Shown one piece after another: positions 39,244-49,455 of a stretch of DNA of 64,000 nt. Within the stretch, counting starts at the first letter, position 1. Each line of letters opens with the position of its first letter. This DNA comes from Gautieria morchelliformis (taxonomy: Eukaryota > Basidiomycota > Agaricomycetes > Gomphales > Gomphaceae), in contig WHVA01000330.1 in NCBI GenBank assembly GCA_015179125.1, forward strand, positions 62,001 to 126,000, given 5' to 3'. The position numbers and the translations under genes were made by a program. The notes beneath the pieces were generated by a model, which made no database searches, was not told where the DNA came from, and saw only the letters and a program-made list of their open reading frames with translations.

Positions 39244-41264
39244 ATGGCTACTGCTCTAGCGTCGTAAGTATCAACCATGTGGCCACAGACTTGATGTATG
39301 TTTTGACGTTTTTCATTTTCAAGTTCTCTGCCGAGGCCAATCCACTCGCGGACGGATGACGAAGAGGAGGCGGATAGCTTACAGGCGGAACCATCTCGCG
39401 CAGTAGTATCACGCAGCGCCGTACCGCCTTATGGACAGCGACGGACGTGGAAACCGCTGAGTCTGGAGGATTATGGCGATGGCGGGGCGTATCCAGAGTG
39501 TCATGTTGCGCAGTACCCTCTTGACATGGGCAAGAAGAAGGTAAGCACACTGTCGCTCACCTGCGCCAACGTAGCCTCATATATGATGCCACCTTGAGGC
39601 GTCGTCTGGAAACACGCTTGCATTGCAAGTCGATAGCGAGGGCAACGTCCGCTACGACGCCATCGCGCACCAAGGACATCGCGAAGGACGTGTCATTCAA
39701 TCCCAGTTCAAGGACTTGGTCCCGATCGCTCATCGCACTGATATCGATGATTCAGAGCGGGCAATGGAACGGCCATCTGAGGAGGAGGTCCAAGCCACTG
39801 CAGACCGTACGCGAGCGGCGCTTGAGAAGCTAGTCAACGGAAAGATCAAAGCTGCACAACCTAAGAATGTCCCCGACAGTCAAGGGAAGACGAGTTTTAT
39901 TCGGTACACACCCGGCCAGCAGAGCGGCGAAGGTGGTCTCAAGCAGAGGATCATTAAGATGTCGGAGGTTGTCGAGGATCCTCTCGAGCCGCCCAGATTC
40001 AAACACAAAAAAATTCCCCGGGGACCTCCTAGCCCGCCACCACCGGTCTTAAGAAGCCCTCCCCGAAAGGCGACTGCGCAGGAGCAGAAAGAGTGGATGA
40101 TTCCGCCTTGCATTTCAAATTGGAAGAACAACAAAGGGTTCACCATTCCACTGGACAAGCGATTGGCAGCTGATGGCCGTGGCCTACAAGACGTGAGTCG
40201 TATGTTGCGGCTAGGGTTTTACTTATGTTCCCTTTTATTTAGGTACATATAAACGATAATTTTGCCAAGTTCTCAGAAGCGCTGTTCGTCGCCGACCGCC
40301 ACGCGCGTGAGGAGGTTCGTCAGCGGTCACTGATGCAGCAGAAGCTTGCGCAAAAGGAAAAGGCCAGCAAAGAGGAGCATCTCCGTACACTCGCGCAACG
40401 AGCGCGAGAGGAACGAGGGGGCATTGTTGCACCAGGTGCCGCAAGCAAGCCGTCCGTCGAGGGACGAACTGCTCTGAATACGAGTCTGGCTGCTTATGGA
40501 AGCGACAGTGGAAGTGGAAGTGAGGATGAAGATAGTGCGGAGGATGAGGAAGCGAGAAAAGTGAGAGATGAGATGAGGCAAGAGAAGAGGCGTGAGAGGG
40601 AAAGAGACATGAGAATGAGCAACATGGGTACTGAACAAAGAGCGAAGCAGTTGGCTAGGTACGGCGTGGATCGGTTCAATGGGGCTTTCGTCTACTGACT
40701 TTGGGTATTCTAGGCAACAACACAGAGACATCTCAGAGAAAATCGCTCTGGGTCTAGCTAAGCCCACGCTTTCTAAAGAATCTATGCTCGATTCGCGGCT
40801 ATTCAATCAAGAGTCACTCTCCACCTCTTTTGGGGACGAGGAGTCGTACAGCTTGTACGATCGGCCGCTGTTTCATGGATCGTCTGCTGCTGCTGCAATA
40901 TACAAGGCGCGTGGCAATATCGCAGAGGGGAACGAGGAGTCCTTTGGTGGAGGGACGGAAGAGGGCATTGGAAAGGCGTTGGGTAACGATAGGTTTGGCT
41001 TGGGGGAGGCGCGGGTTGGGTTCGAAGGGGCACAAGAACAAGAGGTGCGCGAAGGGCCCGTACAATTTGAGAAGGACACGGGGGATGTGTTTGGTCTGAA
41101 TCAATTTCTGGACGAGGCAAAGAGCGGTAGAAAGAGGGGGTTGGACACAGACGCGTGAGTGCCGTCAGCGTCGATAGTTTTTGATTTACTGATGCATGGA
41201 TCACGTTTTCAGGAGTGGGTCTCGCAAACGCCAGCAGCTGGATAAGGCGGGGGAGCGAGATTAG
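39244..41264 (+). CDS. PRP45: SNW-domain splicing factor PRP45/SKIP
   Basis: PRP45/SNW1 is a component of the activated spliceosome and a transcriptional coregulator. ATG 39244 begins MATALAS; a first intron (39264-39321) restores SLPRPIHSRTDDEEEADS. The SNW hallmark follows: WKPLSLEDYGDGGAYPECHV then AQYPLDMGKKK, and LQVDSEGNVRYDAIAHQGH. The core includes IPPCISNWKNNKGFTIPLDK and RLAADGRGLQDVHINDNFAK across an intron at about 40193-40242. Then a charged helix, REEVRQRSLMQQKLAQKEKA, and the acidic tract GSGSEDEDSAEDEE. The C-terminal part, RDISEKIALGLAKP then SLYDRPLFHGSSAAAAIYK, ends after a last intron in QQLDKAGERD at 41264. The start codon lies only 68 bp beyond element A, so the promoter must overlap or include the transposon end. 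Confidence 0.93.
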
Positions 41265-42610
41265 TCGATACTTGGACAGCTGTATGATTATATTATACGT
41301 CTAGAGAGATTTATGCGCGAGTACGCCTTTCCCACTGACGCATCATCAAAATGCTCCCCCCGCGGGCTCTTCACTGTGTGCAGCTCAGCTGATGGCGTGC
41401 TAACCTTGATTAATTGATTCTTGCATCTCCGCAGTAAGCTCGATCTGTATAAATGACAGTCAAGTCGTCGGGCAACTATGGCCATTGCAGTGTATGCACT
41501 CGGCCGCTGGCCTTTAAGCTTTAAGCTATGAAGGTTGGAGAGCTCTCGATCATAGTCGATCGTGTGTCCCGAGCCGACGCCGATCGTTCGAACGCTGATC
41601 TGGATGGAAATCAGGGCAAATGGTGCGCAAGGGTCGACCCCTTGCTCTGGAAATACACCGGGCAAGTGGCACGGAAACTATGAACAAGTGCCTGGGTGAG
41701 ATCCAAATTCTATTATAAGTTGGCCCTTTGTGTATGCAAAATATATTATATTGAGACCAGAACTCGCCATATAATACTCCAAATACTCAGCCCTCGAAGC
41801 ATTAATCGGCGATTTTGCCGCGTTGGTGTAGTCTCAATTGTCTGGCGACGTCCAGCGGGTGCGGGGAGTATCTGGCCAGAGTCAGTTATACTACTTTGAA
41901 TTCAGTTCCAAAAGCATCAAACTTTCCCCGTCAGAAACGAACGTGCTGGGCGACCCAACATGCTTCCAGGACAGTCCTCTTTGCCATGCCCAATATTACA
42001 GTAACACATCATTTCAGGTATTATATCACCCCGCATATCGGGCCATATATGTATATGGCATGGACGCCTCATGCCGACCAGTCAATCAATCGGGCCGATA
42101 TTCCCAGCCTACCAGCATGCAGGGGAGGTCGAGGGAGACCGAAGTTGGATCCTCTCCCGCTCACAGATGACGCCATCACTTTGCGTGACGAACTGGTCAC
42201 AGAAGGTCACCTCGTGGCTATGGTGGCAAAGGACTAAGTATGAAACCATCCCTCCTCCATATAATAATAATTCCCATTAGCTCAAAAATTTACTACGAGT
42301 AGGCTACAACACATAATGGTGAATCCTATATTTTATAAGGCTTTTAGGCAATCTTTGGCCTTGCACAATTAGGATAAGTTGTACGCGCGCCAAATAATTA
42401 CATAAGTGCAATCGAGTTTGATTGGAAAAGCTTATTTAAACGCGCGTGGCGGCGTGATGTTGCGAAATGTAATAAAACAAATTTGCACGGGAGGTTGCGA
42501 GTGCCTTTCAATAATGTTGACAACATGCCTACAGTACTGAGCAAAAGCACTGTCGTCATGCTGGCCCATACAGGCGGTGCTGTTGTATTTATGTAAGATA
42601 AGCTTTATTA
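41265..42610. other. Intergenic region PRP45 to element B
   Basis: About 1.35 kb without a recognised gene. A 41815-42237 plus frame ends in SLPACRGGRGRPKLDPLPLT, which contains an AT-hook-like GRGRPK, but it lacks a supported start and any recognised family. A minus frame at 41288-41665 is equally unsupported. From 42240 the sequence is AT-rich. It ends with TA (42609-42610) at the edge of element B. Confidence 0.45.
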
Positions 42611-43100
42611 CAGCTGTTTCGGGTACATAGGGCGGAGTCTGAAATACATGCCGCCCGGTGCCGCTCGAAAAGATCAAGCTGTATCTCCACAGCAATTGAT
42701 GATTAAGGGTTGGTACTTTGTATATATTCTGTACTATGTAGTAGCTACCCTCTGATATACAAAACCTGGCTTATTCTGAGTTATTGAATATTTGGATAAT
42801 TTCACTTATATGCATCATTATGCACTCAAATTCTTTCAGTAAGGTCTGTAACTTTCTCAGATTATAGTAATATACATGTATAAATGTTGGAAATAGAAAA
42901 CAATGATGTAATCTCCAGGTTATGGAAGGGGGGAGGGGTGCATGTCTGTTTGCCTTCTCCCAGCCTTTTTAGCCTTCTACATAGCCAAAGCCTCAGGTTT
43001 AAGGACTTAAATATAATATAACCTCTATATATACTCTAATTACAATGATGTGACACTATATTTCTTCATCTGCAAGTCTTGCCGGCATGATGTCATGACA
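42611..43100 (+). repeat. Left terminal inverted repeat of element B
   Basis: About 490 bp, matching 48520-49009 inverted. The match is near perfect in the outer 450 bp and degrades at the inner edge (TTCTTCATCTGCAAGTCTTG region). The inner edge runs into a 20-bp palindrome at 43086-43105. Confidence 0.88.
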
Positions 43101-43105
43101 TCATG
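43086..43105. promoter_or_regulatory. 20-bp perfect palindrome upstream of the element B transposase
   Basis: CATGATGTCATGACATCATG is a perfect inverted repeat without spacer, followed by GTCACGTGAC, another perfect 10-bp palindrome, at about 43115. It sits at the inner edge of the left terminal repeat, just upstream of the transposase. A binding site for the transposase, the accessory protein or a bZIP/bHLH factor is possible (inference). The right-hand counterpart is only partly conserved. Confidence 0.4.
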
Positions 43106-43280
43106 CGCGACCACGTCACGTGACAGGCGTTACATGTTGTACCTTGTGCCATCGATGCCTAGATACATCCCAGAACACCTACGACAATGACAAACGTACT
43201 CAGAGGATCTACGAAAACGTGTTATATATCAGAGGTATACACACGAAAAGAAGATTGCTGATATCGCAGTGGATCTCAAC

Positions 43281-44380
43281 ATGTTGCAACGCGTCATCGA
43301 ATGCATTCTGCAACTATGGCGCACTACCGGTGAGGTTATGCCACCGGAACCCGGCAAGAAGGGTAAAAGGAGAAAAATCATGGATCCTGAGGAAATGCAG
43401 GTAAGCAAGCAGCGAACCTTGATGATACCGGATTACGCTGACTCTTATCTGGTTTCTCTCCTAGTTCCTAATTCGGCTTGTAGAACACTTCCCGGACCTC
43501 TACCTTGACGAAATACAGGGTGTCATGCAGCATCTATATGGAATAACTGTTGGAGTTAGCACTCTCTGGGATACAATGACAGAACTTGGGCTCACATGGA
43601 AACGAGTATGTCCTTTTTTTTCTTGTGATTCTTCAACTTATTTACTCCCTCGTTAGTTGTTAAAGGTTGCTGCGGAGCGAAATGAAGACCTCCGACAGGT
43701 TTTCCGTTTCCGAATTGGTCATGAAATCCCCAGCCGTCTTGTATTCATTGACGAGAGCCGGATTGATTGCCGCACCTCATATTGCTTGAACGGATGGGCG
43801 CAGAAAGGGAAAAGAGCAAGATCAAAGGCTAGGTTTGTGCGTGGCACAGGGTATGTCTCCTTCCATGTCTTACTTTCCTCTAATATTTACATCAGTGTAG
43901 GTACTCCCTTCTACCCGCCCTCTGTGATGAGGGGATAATTTATTCCGATGTCCGCGAGGGATCATATGACGCCGACACCTTCCTGACATTCATCACGAAC
44001 CTCATGCCATATCTGAACCAATGGCCCCAGCCGCGCAGTGTCTTGGTGATGGACAACTGTGCCATTCACCATGGTCCTGAGGTTGCCGCAATTTGCCAAA
44101 AACAGTAAGCAATCCTAACAAATTTCCCAAGTAATCTCAAAAATATCTGTTACGCAGTGGTGTGCGCCTCTACTACTTACCGCCATACTCCCCTGACATG
44201 AACCTGATTGAGGAGGCCTTTTCTTACCTGAAGGCATACCTTCACCGCCATGGCACAGAATTTCGGCAAGCGGTAGATGGCAAAGATGAGATGGCTATTT
44301 TGTTATTCCTTCACACTGCTATGTCTTCAATATCAGCTGAACACTGTAAAGGTTGGATGACACATTCAAGGTACTTGTAA
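43281..44380 (+). CDS. DD34E transposase of element B, N-terminus doubtful
   Basis: Same family as the element A transposase. Helix-turn-helix segment: ADIAVDLNMLQRVIECILQL; then after an intron HFPDLYLDEIQGVMQHLYG, ITVGVSTLWDTMTELGLTWK, and KVAAERNEDLRQVFRF. The triad is intact: Asp in LVFIDESRIDCRTSY, Asp in SVLVMDNCAIHHGPEV, Glu in YLPPYSPDMNLIEEAFSYLK, again with 34 residues between the last two. It ends GWMTHSRYL at 44380. The expected N-terminus is visible upstream as YSEDLRKRVIYQRYTHEKK. However, the only ATG in that frame (43155, MPRYIPEHLRQ) is followed by TGA at 43188. Either an unrecognised intron or alternative start exists, or the gene is damaged. ATG 43281 is the first in-frame start after the stop. 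Confidence 0.75.
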
Positions 44381-44463
44381 ATGTACACATCTGTCCTATC
44401 CCTGTACCAGCAGCTAGTGTCAAATATTATGACTATGCTATTCCCACAGCTCTGCACTTTGTG

Positions 44464-44835
44464 GGTGATGTGAGTGATGCAGGGGAAATAATGGAAGCCA
44501 TGAATGAAGTGGAAGTGCAGGGATGTGGGTGATGCAGGGGAAATCATAGAAGCCATGAATGAAGTGGAAGTGCAGGGATGTGGGTGATGCAGGGGAAATC
44601 ATAGAAGCCATGAATGAAGTGGAAGTGCAGAGATGCGGGTGATGCGGGGGAAATCATAGAAGCCATGAATGAAGCAGAAGTGCAGAGATGCGGGTGATGC
44701 GGGTGATGCGGGTGATGCGGGTGATGCAGGTGATGCAGGGGAAATAATAGAAGCCATGAATGAAGTAGAAGTGCAGAGATGCAGGTGATGCGGGGGAAAT
44801 AATAGAAGGCATGAATGAAGCAGAAGTGCAGAGAT
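44464..44835 (+). repeat. About 55-bp tandem repeats interleaved with 9-bp units
   Basis: Units of about 55 bp (GTGATGCAGGGGAAAT, then ATAGAAGCCATGAATGAAGT, then GGAAGTGCAG) occur about six times with small changes. They are joined by short runs of GATGCGGGT. Confidence 0.85.
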
Positions 44836-45400
44836 GCGGGTGATGCGGGTGATGCGGGTGATGCGGGTGATGCGGGTGATGCGGGTGATGCGGGTGATGC
44901 GGGTGATGCGGGTGATGCGGGTGATGCGGGTGATGCGGGTGATGCGGGTGATGCGGGTGATGCGGGTGATGCGGGTGATGCGGGTGATGGGGGTGATGGG
45001 GGTGATGGGGGTGATGGGGGTGATGGGGGTGATGGGGGTGATGGGGGTGATGGGGGTGATGGGGGTGATGGGGGTGATGGGGGTGATGGGGGTGATGGGG
45101 GTGATGGGGGTGATGGGGGTGATGGGGGTGATGGGGGTGATGGGGGTGATGGGGGTGATGGGGGTGATGGGGGTGATGGGGGTGATGGGGGTGATGGGGG
45201 TGATGGGGGTGATGGGGGTGATGGGGGTGATGTGGGTTGATGCGGGTGATGCGGGTGATGATGTGGGTGATGCGGGTGATGATGCGGGTGATGTGGATGA
45301 TGCGGGTGATGTGGGTGATGCGGGTGATGAAATAATAGAAGCCATGAATGAAGTGGAAGTGCAGAGATGTGGGTGATGTGGGTGGTGCAGGGGAAATAAA
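44836..45400 (+). repeat. 9-bp minisatellite (GATGCGGGT)n then (GATGGGGGT)n
   Basis: About 16 copies of GATGCGGGT (from 44836 to about 44985) switch abruptly to about 27 copies of GATGGGGGT (to about 45232), then return to mixed GATGCGGGT/GATGTGGGT units and one 55-bp unit. All frames appear open because the unit is a multiple of three; these are not genes. The G5-TGAT array meets the consensus for G-quadruplex formation on the plus strand. Confidence 0.95.
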
Positions 45401-45427
45401 AGCTTCTGTCACCCGCATCACTGCATG

Positions 45428-45660
45428 CCATGTGTTCAAGGAAGGGTGCAGTTCATGGTGTTGGTTTTGGCATGAGAATCAGCATCAATCCATGCACCAA
45501 CTGTCATGGTCTGGGAATGAGGATGTGCCTCAGTAGCAGCTGTGGGTCTTTGGGTAATGTAGAGACTTCTGTGGCAGGTGAAGTTGACATGTGTTGCCAG
45601 GGAGCATGTTATCCTCTGTCAAGTTGTTGTGAATTTTCTTTGAATGGTGATGCAGATGCA
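45428..45660 (+). repeat. Direct repeat copy 1 between minisatellites
   Basis: This segment of about 230 bp, starting CATGCCATGTGTTCAAGGAA and ending TTCTTTGAATGGTGATGCAG, recurs at about 46066-46330 with indels. It is unique sequence rather than a simple repeat, so a block duplication separated the two minisatellite tracts. Confidence 0.8.
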
Positions 45661-45669
45661 GGTGACAGA

Positions 45670-46060
45670 AGCTTTTATTTCCCCTGCACCACCAGCATCA
45701 CCCGCGTCACCCACATCACCCACATCCCCTGCACCACCCGCATCACCTGCATCAACCCACATCACCCGCATCAACCCGCATCACCTGCATCACCTGCATC
45801 ACCTGCATCACCTGCATCACCTGCATCACCTGCATCACCTGCATCACCTGCATCACCTGCATCACCTGCATCACCTGCATCACCTGCATCACCTGCATCA
45901 CCTGCATCACCTGCATCACCTGCATCACCTGCATCACCTGCATCACCTGCATCACCCGCATCACCCGCATCACCCGCATCACCCGCATCAACCCGCATCA
46001 CCCGCATCAACCCGCACCTGCATCAACCCGCATCACCCGCATCATCACCCACATCACTGC
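45670..46060 (+). repeat. 9-bp minisatellite (ATCACCTGC)n, opposite polarity
   Basis: About 21 copies of ATCACCTGC followed by ATCACCCGC variants. This is the same family as the 44.8-45.4 kb tract, but the C-rich strand is now on plus, so the array is inverted. Long open frames here are products of the repeat. Confidence 0.93.
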
Positions 46061-46065
46061 ATGCT

Positions 46066-46330
46066 ATGTGTTCAAGGAAGTGTGCAGTGCAGTTCATGGT
46101 GTCAGTTCATGGTGTCAGTTCATGGTGTCAGTTTCAGCATGAGAAATCAATCCATATGCTGACTGTCATGGTCTGGGCATGAGGATGTGCCTCAGTAGCA
46201 ACTGTGAGTCCATTGGGTAATGTAGAGACTTCTGTGGCAGGGGAAAGGTCGACATGTGTTGCCAGGGAGTGTGTTAGCCTCTGTCAAGTTGTTGTCAATA
46301 ATGGCCTTTTCTTTGAATGGTGATGCAGGT
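46066..46330 (+). repeat. Direct repeat copy 2 between minisatellites
   Basis: Second copy of the 45428-45660 segment, starting TGCATGCTATGTGTTCAAGG. It has an extra local triplication of TTCATGGTGTCAG at about 46093-46131. Confidence 0.8.
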
Positions 46331-46437
46331 GATGCAGAAGTGCAGTGATGTGGGTGATGCACAGTACTGTGTTGAATTTTGCCAATGGCACAAAATATAG
46401 ATTGATATGAGTACCACTCCTAATTATCTATGCTGTT

Positions 46438-48424
46438 CTAGTGGTGTCTAGCCTTCTTGGACCTCTTCTGCCCACCTCCCACTCCAAAACCATACCTCTT
46501 GCCAGCCTCTTCAAGCTGCTCTATCAGAAACAATGCATCTACTACTTTGAGCTCAAAGGATATCTTCAGGGTCTCCAGAGACATCCATGCAATGCATGTA
46601 AGGGTGATATCGAGGCATTCCTCAGCTTCAAATCTGCTGCACAGAAAATCCCACCTGGTGTAATGACTGAGCTCTTGCTTGCCCTTCAACTCCATGAGCC
46701 AGTCCTGAATTGTTGGTACAACCTGTGCATGAGTATCAGCATTACCAGTGGTACTCATTGTGGACGCCGGCGAATGAGATCGTTTTGCAGGTTGTGAGGC
46801 AGCGCGAAATGCCTGAAACACTTCCGGTGGGAAGTTGATATTGATGGCAGGGGTGGGGGTGGGCTGTTGCAGGGGCTCAGTGCTAGTGTACCTCATTCCA
46901 CCGCGATGTGCGTGGTCAGATGCCACCGGGTTCGCGCTGTAGTGAAAAAATCTGAAATACTCCACATTTGGCGGCCTGTTGAGATCAACGCCCGGTTTAT
47001 GATCCATCTATTGACAAATAGGTGAGTATACACATGTTATGGAAAGAAAACACAAAACTATACCAATTATAATACCCACACCAGCTCCCCTTCATTGCTG
47101 ATAACCTTATGGTGCCCATTGAGGGCACGCGCCATGCAAATTGACCCGGTGTGTTGAGCGCAAGTCCAGACGTCACGCAGCTTCTCCAGCTGCGCTTTGT
47201 ATCCGTCCAAGTTTGTGGCATTGAGGGCTCGCCTGTCCACGACTTCAGGTTCGACCAGGTCTTTCTGCGAAAGGAACAGGTTGACGAGTTCTTTCTTTTT
47301 AGTCTTTGGTTTACCTGTGGTGCCAGTCTGTGCTTTGACCGCCTCTTCTAAAAATTGAAAGAACTGTGAATTAGAGTATATTAGTTTGAATCAATGATGA
47401 GAAAGAAAGAAAAGCTGACCTTGGGGGGAAGAACGATGTCGATACAGGCTTCCACGCCCCTCTTCGCCACCTGATTTACCCACTCGGCCTTCAAGGCCAT
47501 CCAGTCGTCCTCAGTCTCCAGTGCAAAGCAGCGCTTTGCTGGGTCCTTGTAGAAATGAGTTACGAGGCCGATCCTTTTCTCTTCGGAGATCGCATACAGG
47601 CCGAGTACGAAGTGGAGTGTCCCCTTCACCTCGTCAAGAGTGCTCATCGGATTGACGAGCTGCGTTTTGAGCAATCACCCTGATTTGGTTACGGAACTGT
47701 ATAAGAAATTTCATTTCTATGAAAAAATTAGTCAGTAAGCATAAAATAAGAAAAGAAAAAAAGGAAACACAAAAGAAAGAAAAATACGCACGGGCAGGCA
47801 AAGGATCCTTTGCCACTGCATTGGCTTTGCTCACAGCCTTGCCCTTCTTCTTTGGAGCTGGAGGTGGAGATGGCGAGGGTTCCGTCATACCGTCGCGATC
47901 ATCATCGCTGCTAGACACTCCCTCCTCATCCACATACTCAATATCATCATCACCGATGTTGAGTATCTCAGCGTATCCCGGACCATTGTTCGCAATGGGG
48001 ACGTTGGGCTCGTCCTCATCGTCCTCTGGCACCATGCTGAGGTGCGTCTTGCCTGCGATATCAGCGGCCTGGCGCATTTTCATGGAGGTGGGTTCTTTGG
48101 CTGAGTACTGGATGCTTTGGATGTGGTGGAGAGAGTAGCGGTGGGGACTTTAGGTTTGGTGTCGGCCCTGGATTTGGCCGTTGAATGCGGTTTTGACCCA
48201 GCCTCAGTGGACGCATTGATGGCGCCATTCCTCTTTGATGGAGGAGGTATCTTGATAGGAGGTATGCTTCCCTCACGCATTCGAATGGAGGGAGTACGGC
48301 TGCGCCTGCCTTCGATGATAAGGGCAGTGTCAAGTGTGTCGCGCTGACGACTTTTGGGGTTGTTTTCAGGGGGCGGCTCCAAAGGAGTGAGAGCTTTAGC
48401 AGTTTTCTTCTTGATACCAGCCAT
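46438..48424 (-). CDS. Element B accessory protein: basic N-terminus, CHCH knuckle, SAM-like C-terminus
   Basis: No named family is recognised. ATG 48424 starts MAGIKKKTAKALTPLEPPPE, a basic N-terminus with SKRNGAINAST further on. An acidic, Ser-rich linker (EDDEDEPNVPIANNGPGYAE) is followed by APKKKGKAVSKAN. A ubiquitin/PB1-like segment has ALETEDDWMALKAEWVNQV and EACIDIVLPPK (about 47430-47500). The knuckle is CAQHTGSICMARALNGHH (about 47100-47160), C-x2-H-x4-C with His 7-8 residues later, followed by LVWV. The C-terminal part has a Pro-rich linker and a SAM-like module: VPTIQDWLMELKGKQELSHY, DITLTCIAWMSLETLKISFE, LKVVDALFLIEQLEEA. The tail QKRSKKARHH is basic. Gene order and motif order parallel the element A protein, though sequence identity is low. 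Introns near 46990-47075, 47345-47420 and 47640-47790 are approximate. Confidence 0.7.
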
Positions 48425-48519
48425 AATGAAGTGATTAGAATGAAGCTTAGTATGTGTTGAACGCAGCGATGGAGGTCACTACATGGCGCGTAGCGGTCAT
48501 GTGACGGCAGTCATGCAAC

Positions 48520-49009
48520 TGTCACGATATCATGCTGGCAAGACTTGCAGATGAAGCAAGGTACTGTCACATCAATGTAATTAGGGTATATATAGAGGTT
48601 ATATTATATTTAAGTCCTTAAACCTGAGGCTTTGGCTATGTAGAAGGCTAAAAAGGCTGGGAGAAGGCAAACAGACATGCACCCCTCCCCCCTTCCATAA
48701 CCTGGAGATTACATCATTGTTTTCTATTTCCAACATTTATACATGTATATTACTATAATCTGAGAAAGTTACAGACCTTACTGAAAGAATTTGAGTGCAT
48801 AATGATGCATATAAGTGAAATTATCCAAATATTCAATAACTCAGAATAAGCCAGGTTTTGTATATCAGAGGGTAGCTACTACATAGTACAGAATATATAC
48901 AAAGTACCAACCCTTAATCATCAATTGCTGTGGAGATACAGCTTGATCTTTTCGAGCGGCACCGGGCGGCATGTATTTCAGACTCCGCCCTATGTACCCG
49001 AAACAGCTG
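48520..49009 (-). repeat. Right terminal inverted repeat of element B
   Basis: Inverted counterpart of 42611-43100, ending CAGCTG at 49009 and followed by TA. It lies about 95 bp upstream of the start of the second gene (ATG 48424, minus), so it probably supplies that gene's promoter. Confidence 0.88.
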
Positions 49010-49043
49010 TAATGCTCGACGTTATGTGCATCACCAAATCTGC

Positions 49044-49131
49044 AGGTTGAGACGCTGCGCAGTAGGCTCAAAACGTTGCGGTGTCTCTGGGGAGAGCGCT
49101 GTGACTATATGATTGGTGCCGGAACACCGTA
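49044..49131. repeat. Split direct repeat copy (distal)
   Basis: Starts AGGTTGAGACGCTGCGCAGT and ends GGTGCCGGAACACCGTA. It is about 85-90% identical to 49456-49544, in the same orientation. CGGTGT near the middle can pair with ACACCG near the end, so a conserved hairpin is possible. Confidence 0.85.
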
Positions 49132-49455
49132 CTGTAAAATACAAGGAAATCTGGGGAGGGAGAACAGGAGGGTAGACGAAACAAATACAGCGGTGGTGAA
49201 AAGAACGCTTGAGACAATACAATGACTTTTTCTTACTTATATCATTGAGAGACAAACAGGGGCAGGAGAGACACACATGACTAATACAGTCGATTCTGCT
49301 CTGCGGGCTGCCCTGAGGCTGTCAACGCATGAGCTGGTGCCTAGCCAACCGCGGACGGTTCATGAAGGCAAAGAGAGAAGGGAGCGCAGGCTGGCAGGTC
49401 CCTCTACGGTTAGATGCGTGAAATTCATAGATTTAAATCACAACTAACCGATGAG

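Larger units (their letters stand above)
42611..49009. mobile_element. Element B: large Tc1/mariner-type DD34E transposon with two convergent genes and internal minisatellites
   Basis: A 6,399-bp element with inverted repeats of about 490 bp (42611-43100 and 48520-49009). Its ends read CAGCTGTTTCGGGTAC and the complement, and TA flanks both sides (42609-42610, 49010-49011). The outer 10 bases match element A closely, showing the same family. A transposase gene runs on plus and a second gene on minus. The 2 kb between their 3' ends is filled with 9-bp and 55-bp tandem repeats plus a duplicated unique segment. The inverted repeats are less alike than in element A, suggesting an older copy. Confidence 0.9.

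Noticed and set aside
40803..41204. Long minus-strand frames antisense to PRP45
   Set aside because: They are shadows of the codon-biased PRP45 exon on plus.
41288..41665. 125-codon minus frame after PRP45
   Set aside because: No family match recognised, no partner exons, and no conserved motif; likely chance.
42600..42612. Alternative element B boundary including ATTACAG, with a longer target duplication
   Set aside because: Comparison with element A places both ends at CAGC(C/T)G with simple TA flanks on all four sides.
44544..45440. Several long open frames (Pro-Ser-Pro, His-Pro, Asp-Ala-Gly or Met-Gly-Val repeats) on both strands
   Set aside because: They exist in all frames because the DNA unit is 9 bp; they are readings of a minisatellite, not collagen-like or antifreeze-like genes.
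45670..46060. Apparent regularly spaced repeat array, considered as CRISPR
   Set aside because: Units are contiguous 9-mers without unique spacers, in a eukaryotic transposon.
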